A model generated the notes under the pieces. The model saw only the letters and a list, made by a program, of their open reading frames with translations. It searched no databases and had not been told where the DNA came from. A program made the position numbers and the translations under genes. DNA of 47,848 nucleotides from Akkermansia muciniphila (lineage in GTDB: Bacteria > Verrucomicrobiota > Verrucomicrobiia > Verrucomicrobiales > Akkermansiaceae), in NCBI GenBank assembly GCA_945888515.1, contig CAMDAD010000024.1, positions 1 through 47,848 on the forward strand. The letters are read 5' to 3'. Shown here piece by piece: positions 26,156-34,646 of the stretch (position 1 is its first letter; every line of letters begins with the position of its first letter).

Positions 26156-26973
26156 CGGCCGCCTCCTCCCCCTGTATTGCTGTTATTTCCGCCCCCGATC
26201 ATTCCACCAGGGATCGTGATTGTGCCATTCCCCTGACTTCCTGGAACTCCGTCACCACCTTGACCACCCTGTCCGCCTTGACCCACTCCTTGTTGAGGCG
26301 CTGGACCGACGCCACGGATGACCGCGTTCGGGCTCACTTTGGGGACAATCCAGAAAACTTGCTTCATCTCATCGCCATAGGCCCCCTGAGCCGTTACGAG
26401 TTCCAGTTGCAAGGGCAATCGGCCTTGGAAATCCCAGTCCTCTTGCCAGTCCATGGTCCTGCCATCCAGCGCACGCCACTCAAAAAACCGCAGGCCCTCC
26501 ATTAAAATCACCTCGGCAAAAGGCTCCTCGCGCGAGGCATCCTCGATGTTTTCCGGATCAGAAAGAATGGGATTTTCGTAGTAACGCATCACCACATTGA
26601 TAAAACCATCGCGGCGTTTGACCCCGGCAATTTCCACAGCCTTAGCGATGCGCTCCACGCCGCCCCAGGTGAACGCCAACGGAACGTTCTGCAAAACCAG
26701 CGTATACTCATAGGGCTGCATGCCCTTGGTATACATCAGCTCCATGCGGGTATTTCCCGGCAGCGAGGTGAGCTGCATTTTCATCATGTCGAAAAAGCTC
26801 TCGCGCAAGGTGTTTTCTGACTGCTGGCGATTGATGCCATTGGCCAACTGGATATTCGCAGTCGCCAGAAACGCGCACGAGATGATCAGCGCCGCCATCA
26901 ATCCAAGCGCGATCACGACTTCGATCAACGTGAAGCCCCGAGGAGATGATGGTTTGTTGCGGGCCAAGTTCAT
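26152..26973 (-). CDS. gspJ: Minor pseudopilin GspJ-like
   Basis: 273 residues from the ATG at 26973, chosen because it overlaps the gspI stop by ATGA and puts the prepilin motif RGFTLIEVVIAL at residues 12-23, cleaved after Gly with Glu at +5. The middle part is beta-rich, and the last 50 residues are Gly/Gln/Asn-rich (GQGGQGGQGGDG and similar), an unusual tail for GspJ. Position between gspI and gspK supports the name. Confidence 0.82.
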   Translation of the reverse strand: MNLARNKPSSPRGFTLIEVVIALGLMAALIISCAFLATANIQLANGINRQQSENTLRESFFDMMKMQLTSLPGNTRMELMYTKGMQPYEYTLVLQNVPLAFTWGGVERIAKAVEIAGVKRRDGFINVVMRYYENPILSDPENIEDASREEPFAEVILMEGLRFFEWRALDGRTMDWQEDWDFQGRLPLQLELVTAQGAYGDEMKQVFWIVPKVSPNAVIRGVGPAPQQGVGQGGQGGQGGDGVPGSQGNGTITIPGGMIGGGNNSNTGGGGGR

Positions 26974-27386
26974 GGTTGATACATTCGTCCATAGCGCCAA
27001 GTCACAGCGGTGCGGCTCAATTCCGTATTTCCTTGAAAAAAGTATGCCGTCACCGTGATGCGCCACATGTCTTGGAGCAATTGTCCGTCGACATTTTCCA
27101 TCTCTTCCATTTTTTCATACAGAGTCACAATTTCCATCTCGCGCTCTTCCAGTTTTTCACTCGTCTCACCTTCCTCTAAGACAGGGATCGAAATCGCGGC
27201 ATCGAGCGAGCTTTGCAGCATCCGCGTGACCTGCATCTCGCGCGCTGCCATGTCCGAGGCATCCGCCGCATTTTGCAACGCGAGCGTGAAACCCGTGGCC
27301 GCTAGGGCAAAAATACCCATCGCCAGCACCACCTCCAACAAGAGGAAGCCGCGCGCGGGTCGGTGGGTAGTAGAAAAAATTCTCAT
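26970..27386 (-). CDS. gspI: Minor pseudopilin GspI-like
   Basis: 138 residues. Prepilin motif ARGFLLLEVVLAMGIFAL at about residues 11-28, with Glu at +5 after the Gly cleavage site. The short globular part (about 100 residues) fits GspI. The start overlaps the gspH stop (TAATG), and the stop overlaps gspJ (ATGA). Confidence 0.82.
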   Translation of the reverse strand: MRIFSTTHRPARGFLLLEVVLAMGIFALAATGFTLALQNAADASDMAAREMQVTRMLQSSLDAAISIPVLEEGETSEKLEEREMEIVTLYEKMEEMENVDGQLLQDMWRITVTAYFFQGNTELSRTAVTWRYGRMYQP

Positions 27387-27970
27387 TAGCGGGCCTCCAT
27401 ACTGCTATCTTGCACACTCGCCGAGAGCGGGTGAAATTCCATCTCCATCCAGCCATCCTCAAAATCCACTCGCACGCCCATAGGCTCGCAAATGCCATTC
27501 GGATCAAACCGCCAAACCTGCGGGTCATTGCCCCGCATCGGCACCCAGTTACTCGAACCCCATCGCCGCACTGATAGCGCGAAGTTGTCAAACGCAAGCG
27601 TATCGCGAACCGGACTGAACCTCGGAGCGGGTCCACCCGCGTTCAAGGCCTCCGCCTCCCAATCCTGACGCTCCTGTAACTGGTCATCAGTGTAGCCAGC
27701 CTCCACCAGAGGACTGAGGCGGACCGACTGCTCAAAAAACGTGATAGCGTAGGGCGTCTGTTGCACCATCGCGATACTACGGGCACGTTTGGCGAGGAGC
27801 TCCATATCACCTTTCACCCCCTTGAGCTGTCGCTCGGAAGAAGTGGTGATAAACAAAGTCATCGCTCCTCCCAGCGCCAATCCCACCAATGCCAGCACGA
27901 TCACCATCTCCAACAAAGTGAATCCGTTCGCAGAGCGGCGGTTCACGATGGGATGAGAGATGGTGTTCAT
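27386..27970 (-). CDS. gspH: Minor pseudopilin GspH-like
   Basis: 194 residues. Prepilin motif NGFTLLEMVIVLALVGLAL near residues 15-33. The globular part is beta-rich as in GspH. It begins 18 bases after gspG. The exact name within the H/I/J set is by gene order. Confidence 0.82.
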   Translation of the reverse strand: MNTISHPIVNRRSANGFTLLEMVIVLALVGLALGGAMTLFITTSSERQLKGVKGDMELLAKRARSIAMVQQTPYAITFFEQSVRLSPLVEAGYTDDQLQERQDWEAEALNAGGPAPRFSPVRDTLAFDNFALSVRRWGSSNWVPMRGNDPQVWRFDPNGICEPMGVRVDFEDGWMEMEFHPLSASVQDSSMEAR

Positions 27971-27988
27971 AGAAACCTCACGATGCGA

Positions 27989-28429
27989 TCAATCCTGGCT
28001 GGATTTGTCGTCTTCCGTTCCCAATTGCGTATCTTTGCCCTTGGTCACCAATTCAAATTCAGAAGCCACCTTGCTACCGGGAAAGCGATAAATGTATTCC
28101 TCACCCCAAGGATCTCTCGGCACGCTATCAGCGAGGGCTGTCCAAGACTTCGGAACTGGCGAACCGCCCGGGCGATTGACCAGAGCCTTGAGTCCCTGAG
28201 CCGTAGAGGGATAAAAGCCGTTGTTGATTTTATACATTTTCAATACGCTACCCAGTGAGTTGAAGTCACCCTTTACGCGTTGGATGGCGGCTCCTTCGCC
28301 GACCTTGCCCATCACACCGATGGCGCCACCGATGATTAGACCGATGATGCCAAGCACGATCACCATTTCCAGCAAAGTAAAGCCACGGCGGCTGTTCTTG
28401 ATCCGATTTGTAACTGTTTGTGTTTTCAT
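27989..28429 (-). CDS. gspG: Major pseudopilin GspG
   Basis: 146 residues from the ATG at 28429, which places the prepilin motif RRGFTLLEMVIVLGIIGLI at residues 14-32. The globular part has the classic GspG landmarks: INNGFYPSTAQGLKALV, PRDPWGEEYIY and the C-terminal Ca-binding loop region (GKDTQLGTEDD). GspG subunits build the pseudopilus that pushes substrates through GspD. It is the first gene of the operon and is divergent from lolD. A TATACT -10-like hexamer lies upstream but the matching -35 is poor, so I do not call a promoter. Confidence 0.95.
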   Translation of the reverse strand: MKTQTVTNRIKNSRRGFTLLEMVIVLGIIGLIIGGAIGVMGKVGEGAAIQRVKGDFNSLGSVLKMYKINNGFYPSTAQGLKALVNRPGGSPVPKSWTALADSVPRDPWGEEYIYRFPGSKVASEFELVTKGKDTQLGTEDDKSSQD

Positions 28430-28592
28430 TTGTTTAAGTGAGTTTTGCGAATTTCGTTCGTCATAAGAAGTAACACCAGAGAAGGCACGTTTTGTCAGTA
28501 TAATTTGCAACGATTTGGGTTTTTTGTGAAATTTCCCACTGCCTCCATCGACTCACGCAGTCATTGCGGTTTCCGCCTGTTGGCGCAATGTT

Positions 28593-29294
28593 TTGCTTTC
28601 CCCTCGCTTACGTTCCTCCTATCATGTCCCTGTGCCTACTTTGATCGAAACCACCCATCTCACTCGCTCGTATCGCTTGGGGAAAAAAACGCTCACCGTG
28701 TTAGAGGGCGTCAATCTCTCCATCCAACGCGGGGAAAAAATCTTCCTCTGCGGACCCAGCGGTGCCGGCAAAACCACTCTGCTCTACACCCTCGCGGGCT
28801 TAGAAAGACCTCAGGCCGGACAGGTCGTCATCGATGGCATCGACCTCTACTCGCTCTCCCGCGCCGAGCAATCGCGCTTCCGCAATCAACGCATCGGTTA
28901 CATTTTCCAGAACTATCATCTACTCCCCGAACTCACCGCGCTCGAAAACGTCATGGTGCCCGGTGCCATCGCTGGAAAAAACCACCGCGACCAAGCACTT
29001 GCTGCATTGACCAAAGTAGGCCTCGCCGACCGTGCTGACCACCTCCCTGCCGAGCTCTCCGGTGGCGAGCAACAGCGTGTCGCTATCGCGCGCGCCATCG
29101 TCAATGAGCCAGACATTCTTTTTGCCGATGAGCCCACGGGAAATCTCGACTCACGAAATAGCATCGCCATTATGAATCTATTATTACAACTGGTCAGTGA
29201 AAAACGAACCACTTTGATCGTGGTGACGCATGACTCCGGACTGGCGACGCAAGGCGATAGAATCCTCACGATCAAGGACGGCGTGATTGCCTGA
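28593..29294 (+). CDS. lolD: LolD-type ABC ATPase
   Basis: Up to 233 residues from a TTG at 28593; a GTG at 28632 (220 residues, VPTLIETTHLTRSY) is a likely alternative and fits the family length better. Walker A GPSGAGKTT, the Q loop GYIFQNYHLLPELTALENVMVP, signature LSGGEQQRVAIARA and Walker B DILFADEPTGNLD match the LolD/MacB/FtsE class. It should power lipoprotein release with the LolC-like permease at 9072-10688. It stands alone between the divergent gsp operon and the convergent rplQ-rpoA pair. Confidence 0.88.
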   Translation: MLSPRLRSSYHVPVPTLIETTHLTRSYRLGKKTLTVLEGVNLSIQRGEKIFLCGPSGAGKTTLLYTLAGLERPQAGQVVIDGIDLYSLSRAEQSRFRNQRIGYIFQNYHLLPELTALENVMVPGAIAGKNHRDQALAALTKVGLADRADHLPAELSGGEQQRVAIARAIVNEPDILFADEPTGNLDSRNSIAIMNLLLQLVSEKRTTLIVVTHDSGLATQGDRILTIKDGVIA

Positions 29295-29310
29295 AACCGC
29301 CATTCGCCAA

Positions 29311-29340
29311 AAAGGCCGACTGCGCGAACAGTCGGCCTTT
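29311..29340. terminator. Bidirectional terminator between lolD and rplQ
   Basis: A perfect 12-bp stem (AAAGGCCGACTG, 29311-29322, with CAGTCGGCCTTT, 29329-29340) around a 6-base loop, with A-rich sequence on the left and TTTTGT on the right, so it can end both the lolD and the rplQ transcripts. Confidence 0.92.
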
Positions 29341-29364
29341 TGTCATAGGTGACAGTTTGTGCGA

Positions 29365-29775
29365 TTACGCTTCAGCAGTCGCTTCGGCTTCCACAGCAGG
29401 TGCTGGTTCTGCCTTGACGGCGACATCGCAGAACTCGATGTATGCCATAGGCGCAGCATCGGTCATGCGAGCACCCAGCTTCGTGATGCGGCAATAGCCA
29501 CCGGGGCGAGTCGCCGCTGCGGGAGCGACTTCTGCGAACAATTTTTGCACCACTTCCTTCTGACGCAGGAAAGCGATCGCTTGGCGGCGTGCGTGAAGAT
29601 CACCGCTCTTACCGAGCGTGACCATCTTTTCCGCTACCGGGCGGAGTGCCTTGGCTTTGCCCAAGGTCGTTTTGATACGTCCGTGCTCGATCAGGCTGCA
29701 AGCCAGGTTTGCGAGCAAGGAACGGCGATGCGCGGCGGTGCGCTTGAGTTTGGATTTACTGCTACGATGTCTCAT
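29365..29775 (-). CDS. rplQ: 50S ribosomal protein L17
   Basis: 136 residues. [20 protein letters not shown], with [19 protein letters not shown] after it, is the L17 signature at the N-terminus. The last 20 residues ([17 protein letters not shown]) are an Ala/Glu tail beyond the usual L17 domain. It follows rpoA by 43 bases, the usual order. Confidence 0.97.
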   Translation of the reverse strand: MRHRSSKSKLKRTAAHRRSLLANLACSLIEHGRIKTTLGKAKALRPVAEKMVTLGKSGDLHARRQAIAFLRQKEVVQKLFAEVAPAAATRPGGYCRITKLGARMTDAAPMAYIEFCDVAVKAEPAPAVEAEATAEA

Positions 29776-29818
29776 CGGAAATGTTCTTTATAGTTAGTGG
29801 ATCAGGGAAGCGGGTGGA

Positions 29819-30925
29819 TTAATCATCAAGGTTTTGCGCGATCAGATCGGCGAGGCCGACTTGCGATTCTTCTTCGCCACCAAGGCGAGGAGCGCGGAAG
29901 GCCACGGATGGACCGGAGTAGAGCGACGGGTCGAGGGACATGCCGAGGGACAAGCCCAACTCGACGAGTTTGTCCTTGATCTCGTTGAGCGACTTCTTGC
30001 CGAAGTTGCGATACTTGAGCATTTCCGCCTCGGTCTTCGTTGCCAATTGACCCACGGTAGTGATGTTGGCGTTGTTGAGGCAGTTGGCAGCGCGGACCGA
30101 AAGCTCGATCTCGTTGACGCTCATGCTGAGAAGTTTCTTCAGTGCGGCATTTTCCTCGGTGGATTCCGCAGGTGCGGCATCAAAGTTGACGAGGTTGTCG
30201 TCGTAGTTCACAAATACGTCGAGGTGATGACGGAGAATCGCAGAGGCCTGCAGCAGCGCATCCTGTGGAGTGATGCGACCGTCGGTCCAGATATCCAGCA
30301 CGAGCTTATCGTAGTCGGTCATTTGTCCCACGCGAGTGGTGTCCACTGCATACTTGACGCGGGTCACAGGCGAGAAAATCGAGTCGATGGCAATCACGCC
30401 GATCGCTTGATCCTTGCGCTTGTTTTCCTCGCCTGTGGCGAAGCCGCGGCCGACGCGCACCTCGAACTCGCAATCGAATTTGACCTTGCGATCGAGGGTG
30501 CAGATCAATTGATCTTTGTTCACAACTTCATACATGTTGTCGTCGATGATGTCACCAGCGGTGACCGGACCATCGCGCTCGACTTGGATTTTCAACACAC
30601 GAGGCTCTTTGTCGTGATGGAGGAACTTGACTTTTTTTAGATTGAGAATGATGTCCGTCACATCTTCGACCACACCGGGGAGGCTCGAAAACTCGTGTTG
30701 GACACCGGCGATGCGAACCGAAGTGATGGAGGCACCTTCCAGTGAGCCGAGGAGCACGCGGCGCAGGGAATTGCCCAGGGTGTGACCGTAGCCACGCTCG
30801 AAAGGCTCCGCAACAAACTGTGCGTAAACATCGGTGGCAGTGTCTTCGTTTTTGACAAGACGGTTTGGCAGCTCGAAGCGACCCAGCTGGGTGGCTTTTT
30901 TGACTTCTTCGGTTTCGTTTGACAT
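29819..30925 (-). CDS. rpoA: RNA polymerase alpha subunit
   Basis: 368 residues, slightly longer than the E. coli protein (329). The N-terminal dimerisation domain (GYGHTLGNSLRRVLLGSLEG and VEDVTDIILNLKKV) is followed by a linker and the C-terminal domain (LSVRAANCLNNANITTVGQLA, LKYRNFGKKSLNEIKDKL) which contacts UP elements and activators. In most bacteria rpoA follows rpsK and rpsD; here no ribosomal gene precedes it and the upstream gene is divergent. Confidence 0.98.
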   Translation of the reverse strand: MSNETEEVKKATQLGRFELPNRLVKNEDTATDVYAQFVAEPFERGYGHTLGNSLRRVLLGSLEGASITSVRIAGVQHEFSSLPGVVEDVTDIILNLKKVKFLHHDKEPRVLKIQVERDGPVTAGDIIDDNMYEVVNKDQLICTLDRKVKFDCEFEVRVGRGFATGEENKRKDQAIGVIAIDSIFSPVTRVKYAVDTTRVGQMTDYDKLVLDIWTDGRITPQDALLQASAILRHHLDVFVNYDDNLVNFDAAPAESTEENAALKKLLSMSVNEIELSVRAANCLNNANITTVGQLATKTEAEMLKYRNFGKKSLNEIKDKLVELGLSLGMSLDPSLYSGPSVAFRAPRLGGEEESQVGLADLIAQNLDD

Positions 30926-31031
30926 AGGGATGTGGAATGTGCCGGGTTACCCTCTGCTTGCGAGCATTACTGTGCCTCAGAGGAGGACAATCGAGAGGAC
31001 CAACGGCAGATAAACAGCTCGCGGGGCGGCG

Positions 31032-31060
31032 AATAAAGTGCATTTGCGCGAATTTGGCAA
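31032..31060 (-). promoter_or_regulatory. Possible rpoA promoter
   Basis: On the minus strand TTGCCA (31060-31055) and TTTATT (31037-31032) are 17 bases apart. This leaves a leader of about 100 bases before rpoA. A second TTGACA lies just upstream (31068-31073 region) but without a matching -10. Confidence 0.4.
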
Positions 31061-31187
31061 CTTCTTTTTTGTCAAATTTGCCGTTTGTGATGAAACTTAT
31101 GACACGAACTAACTGCTAGAAAATAAAATTAACCGTTGATACTTTGGCGAAATGTGCATATCAAAGCCCCGCAACCCATGCAATCCC

Positions 31188-31460
31188 ATGAGTAATTACA
31201 CATCCAGAAAAAACCTAACACGTTTCACCTACGACAACTCCGCCTTTCTTGGCTGGCGTTTGTATATCACCCGCAAGGGCAAGTCGTTTATCAAATACTT
31301 CTCTGATAAGCAGTATGGTGGACCGAAAGAGTCCCTTGCTGCTGCGGAGGCCGCACTCGCGGAACTCAAAGACTGCCTCGGTAAAGCCAAATTGGTGGAC
31401 GGTCAGTTCGCCGAGAGCACGGTCAAAAAAGGCATGAAGATTCTGAAGCCGAAAAACTAA
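31188..31460 (+). CDS. Small AP2-like protein
   Basis: 90 residues from the ATG at 31188; a start at 31152 would add 12. The core TYDNSAFLGWRLYITRKGKS, followed by FIKYFSDKQYGGPKESLAAA, has the pattern of three short beta strands and a helix with the W-R, GK, FSDK and YGG landmarks of bacterial AP2-like DNA-binding modules. Those are usually found as N-terminal parts of integrases or HNH nucleases; here the module stands almost alone with a basic tail (KKGMKILKPKN). Its role is unknown; DNA binding is inference. It ends 58 bases before the photolyase gene on the same strand. Confidence 0.55.
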   Translation: MSNYTSRKNLTRFTYDNSAFLGWRLYITRKGKSFIKYFSDKQYGGPKESLAAAEAALAELKDCLGKAKLVDGQFAESTVKKGMKILKPKN

Positions 31461-31518
31461 GCCCCTTGGCGGAAGTTTTACTTGCACGCTGTGGATTTAT
31501 CGCTTTGGTGCCCCCCCG

Positions 31519-32937
31519 ATGACACATTCTTTCCGCCTAGGCATTTACTGGTATCGACGCGATCTACGCATCACGGACCACCAGATTCTTCAAACCGCTT
31601 CGCAGCAATGTGAAGCGGTTTTGCCTTGTTATGTGGTTTCCACTTGGAAACACCAGCACGCGTGGACGGGATCGAACCGCCAGCAATTCCTCTGCGATTG
31701 CCTGCACTCGCTGGACGCGAATCTACGCACGCTCGGCAGTCGCTTATTGATCCGCCAGGGACAGGCGGAGGAAGCGCTGCGGCAATTGATCATCGATTCG
31801 GGGGCAGACGCCCTCTATTTCCAAAGAGATCCCGATCCCTTTGGAAAAGGGGCAGAGTCCGCCGTGGAGCGGATGTGTGCGGAACTGGGCGTTACCGTTC
31901 ATGCGATGCATGACGTCAGCCTCCACAGTCCCACGGAAATCCTCACTGGCGATCATCTTCCCTATCGGGTTTACACGCCCTACTCGAAAAATTGGCTATC
32001 CAAGCCCAAGGAAAAGCCCGTGGGCAAGCTGACACGATTGTCCACGCCCGATGGTCCAGCCTCGGACCCTTTACCCACACTCGCGACCTGGGGTCTGCCT
32101 GCATCCACTGCCAATCTCGTCCCTGCGGGAGAAAAAGCCGCCCGCCAGCGCTTCCGCGATGCCTTGCAGCATCGCATCGCCTCTTATGGGCAAAACCGCG
32201 ATATTCCATCACTGGATGGCACCACGCGCATCAGCCAAGATTTACGCTTCGGCCTGCTCTCGCTCCGCAGTATTTATGCCGCCACGCAACAAGCCATGCT
32301 GGATGCTCCCGCAGCGGCGCGAACGAATCACCACACTTACCTCAAGGAACTCGCTTGGCGCGAATTTTACTTTGCTATCCTGCATTTTTATCCGGAAGTG
32401 TTAGATTCGGAATTTGCCCCGCAATGGCGCGGTTTACCGTGGGATGAGCCGGATGAAAAACTGACTGCATGGCAATCGGGACGCACAGGATTTCCCATTG
32501 TCGATGCCGGCATGCGCGAGTTGTTAGCCACCGGTCACATGCACAACCGCGTCCGCATGATCGTGGCGATGTTTCTCACCAAAGACCTGCACTATGATTG
32601 GCGCCTTGGCGAAAGCTGGTTCATGCGTCATCTGGTCGATGGCGAGATCGCCTCGAACAACGGCGGCTGGCAATGGTCTGCCGGCACCGGAGCCGATGCC
32701 GCGCCCTATTTCCGCATTCAAAACCCGTGGTCGCAAACGCTGCGCTTCGATCCGCAGGGGCTCTACATCAAACGCTGGGTGCCGGAACTGGCGAACTGCG
32801 CGCCGAAGATGTTCCTCACAGCGCCTGCAGATGGCAGGCCGATCGCTCCAGACTACCCGCTACCGATCATCGATCACAACACCGAGCGGCTGCGCACGCT
32901 AGCGATTTTTCAGCATCACAAAACTCAGCAACGCTGA
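31519..32937 (+). CDS. phrB: Deoxyribodipyrimidine photolyase (class I)
   Basis: 472 residues, normal for class I CPD photolyases. The N-terminal Rossmann domain (IYWYRRDLRITDH) binds the antenna cofactor. The C-terminal FAD domain shows LKELAWREFYFAILHFYP, TGFPIVDAGMRELLATGHMH, NRVRMIVAMFLTKDL and WFMRHLVDGEIASNNGGWQW. The enzyme repairs cyclobutane pyrimidine dimers with blue light. Seven C bases directly precede the ATG and no Shine-Dalgarno is seen. It ends 4 bases before the convergent birA stop, with no terminator between. Confidence 0.95.
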   Translation: MTHSFRLGIYWYRRDLRITDHQILQTASQQCEAVLPCYVVSTWKHQHAWTGSNRQQFLCDCLHSLDANLRTLGSRLLIRQGQAEEALRQLIIDSGADALYFQRDPDPFGKGAESAVERMCAELGVTVHAMHDVSLHSPTEILTGDHLPYRVYTPYSKNWLSKPKEKPVGKLTRLSTPDGPASDPLPTLATWGLPASTANLVPAGEKAARQRFRDALQHRIASYGQNRDIPSLDGTTRISQDLRFGLLSLRSIYAATQQAMLDAPAAARTNHHTYLKELAWREFYFAILHFYPEVLDSEFAPQWRGLPWDEPDEKLTAWQSGRTGFPIVDAGMRELLATGHMHNRVRMIVAMFLTKDLHYDWRLGESWFMRHLVDGEIASNNGGWQWSAGTGADAAPYFRIQNPWSQTLRFDPQGLYIKRWVPELANCAPKMFLTAPADGRPIAPDYPLPIIDHNTERLRTLAIFQHHKTQQR

Positions 32938-32941
32938 GCTC

Positions 32942-33676
32942 TTAGCGAATGATGCGGATTTGGTCAGCCTGCATCAGGGCTTCGATGTTACCATCGCGCT
33001 CCACCAGCAACTCGCCGCGCGCGCCGATGCCCATCACATCCACCATCAGGGCCTCGTTTCCCAGCCAAAGCGAGACACGCTTCCCTCCGAGCGCGCATCG
33101 CTCACGCAATTGCTCTAACAACTCGGGGAAATCCCGCTCCGCGCGACTGGCGTGCGATTGGATAGACTGCGCGAGTTGCTCTAGCAAAAATCTCCGATCC
33201 ATCTCTTGACCGGTCTCGCGCAGCAAGGATGTCGCCGTATCAGCAATCTCCACGGGAAAGTCGGCTACGTTGACATTCAGTCCCACTCCGACGATGACCG
33301 CGTCATCGGTAGACTCCACCAGGATGCCCGCCATTTTTTTTCCGTCGAACAACACATCATTGGGCCATTTTACTTCGGCCGCGACGCCGTATTTTTCCAG
33401 TGTTTTCGCCACGGCCAAGCCAGCGATCAAGGCCAGCCTCGGCCAGAGCGCACGCGGCATGCTAGGCCGTAACACTTGTGAAAAAGCTAGGCCTTCCCCT
33501 GCTGGGCAAACCCACACCGCACCGCGCCGCCCGCGACCTGCTGTTTGCTCATCTGCGACCACCACACTGCCGGATGCCGCGCCCTCAACCGCCCACAAGC
33601 GCGCGACGTCATTGGTGGAATCGACAAGAGAATACCACCGCACTTCGATCCCATCAGCGCTGCGCCAGGATTTCAT
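32942..33676 (-). CDS. birA: Biotin-[acetyl-CoA-carboxylase] ligase
   Basis: 244 residues. The biotin-binding loop GRGRRGAVW, the catalytic stretch VKWPNDVLFDGKKMAGILVE and GVGLNVN are clear. The N-terminal winged helix of repressor-type BirA is absent, so this is a class I ligase that only biotinylates carboxylases. The start overlaps the nadC stop by ATGA. Confidence 0.95.
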   Translation of the reverse strand: MKSWRSADGIEVRWYSLVDSTNDVARLWAVEGAASGSVVVADEQTAGRGRRGAVWVCPAGEGLAFSQVLRPSMPRALWPRLALIAGLAVAKTLEKYGVAAEVKWPNDVLFDGKKMAGILVESTDDAVIVGVGLNVNVADFPVEIADTATSLLRETGQEMDRRFLLEQLAQSIQSHASRAERDFPELLEQLRERCALGGKRVSLWLGNEALMVDVMGIGARGELLVERDGNIEALMQADQIRIIR

Positions 33677-34524
33677 GATGAGACAAAATCCAAGGCCAGA
33701 TCCATCGCTTGCACCGAGTGAGTCAGCGCACCTACCGAGATAAAATCCACTCCCGTTTTTGCTATCGCCCGCACCGTTTGAAGAGTCACCCCACCGCTGG
33801 CTTCCAGCATCGGACGCGTGCGCATGCCACGCATTTCCACAGCCTGCCGCAATTCATCTAGCGACATATTATCTAACAAAATGTAGTCCACTTCCTCCAT
33901 CGTCAAAAAGGCACTCACTTGCTCCAACCGATCCGCCTCGAGCTCGACCTCGACATCAGGATGATCGGCTAGCAGTCGATGGATCGATTGGCGCAGTTCT
34001 TGCATGCCACCCTCGCTGACAAGATGGTTGTCTTTCACCATCACCCGATCATACAATCCCATGCGGTGATTGGTGCCGCCGCCGCTCACGACGGCAGCCT
34101 TTTCCAAGGCGCGCCAGCCAGGAGTCGTCTTGCGGGTATCCAAAATACGCGCCTGCGTGCCGTCCACGGCTTTCACGTATTCGTGTGTTTGCGTGGCAAT
34201 GCCGCTAAGCCGTTGCATAAAATTCAGCGCCGTGCGTTCTGCCGTGAGGATCGAGCGTGCGGCGCCGGAAATTTTCATAACAATGGCTCCCGGGGCCACG
34301 CGCGAACCGTCTTCGATCATCACACTAACCTCCAGACTCGCATCCACTTTGCGAAAGATGCCCTCAGCGAGCGAGGTTCCGGCGATCACACCGGCCTGAC
34401 GCGCCACCAGTAGCGCCGTGGCACGCCGATCGGCTGGCACAAAATACAACGCCGTGAGATCGCCAGTGCCGATGTCCTCTTCCAGCGCTTTCGCCATCAA
34501 CCAATCAGTGGAATCATCTGTCAC
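33673..34524 (-). CDS. nadC: Nicotinate-nucleotide pyrophosphorylase (quinolinate phosphoribosyltransferase)
   Basis: 283 residues, GTG start at 34524. Signatures EDIGTGDLTALYF, RTALNFMQRLSGIATQT, ARILDTRKTTPGWRALEKAAV and MVKDNHL are present. It converts quinolinate and PRPP to nicotinate mononucleotide in NAD synthesis. nadA and nadB are not in the window. The pairing with birA by ATGA overlap is common in several phyla. Confidence 0.96.
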   Translation of the reverse strand: MTDDSTDWLMAKALEEDIGTGDLTALYFVPADRRATALLVARQAGVIAGTSLAEGIFRKVDASLEVSVMIEDGSRVAPGAIVMKISGAARSILTAERTALNFMQRLSGIATQTHEYVKAVDGTQARILDTRKTTPGWRALEKAAVVSGGGTNHRMGLYDRVMVKDNHLVSEGGMQELRQSIHRLLADHPDVEVELEADRLEQVSAFLTMEEVDYILLDNMSLDELRQAVEMRGMRTRPMLEASGGVTLQTVRAIAKTGVDFISVGALTHSVQAMDLALDFVSS

Positions 34525-34646
34525 AGCTGAGTTGCTACTGAATCAGCACCAGAAAATCAAGTGGCAATTCAACAACACAAATGGAGCCAGTGCATGACAC
34601 AAAATACCCTTAAGAGACTCAAGAGCACATGATATTAGTTCACCCC

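Noticed and set aside
31511-31517. C7 run directly before the photolyase ATG as a regulatory switch
   Set aside because: It is short and non-coding, and nothing links its length to expression; noted only as an oddity.
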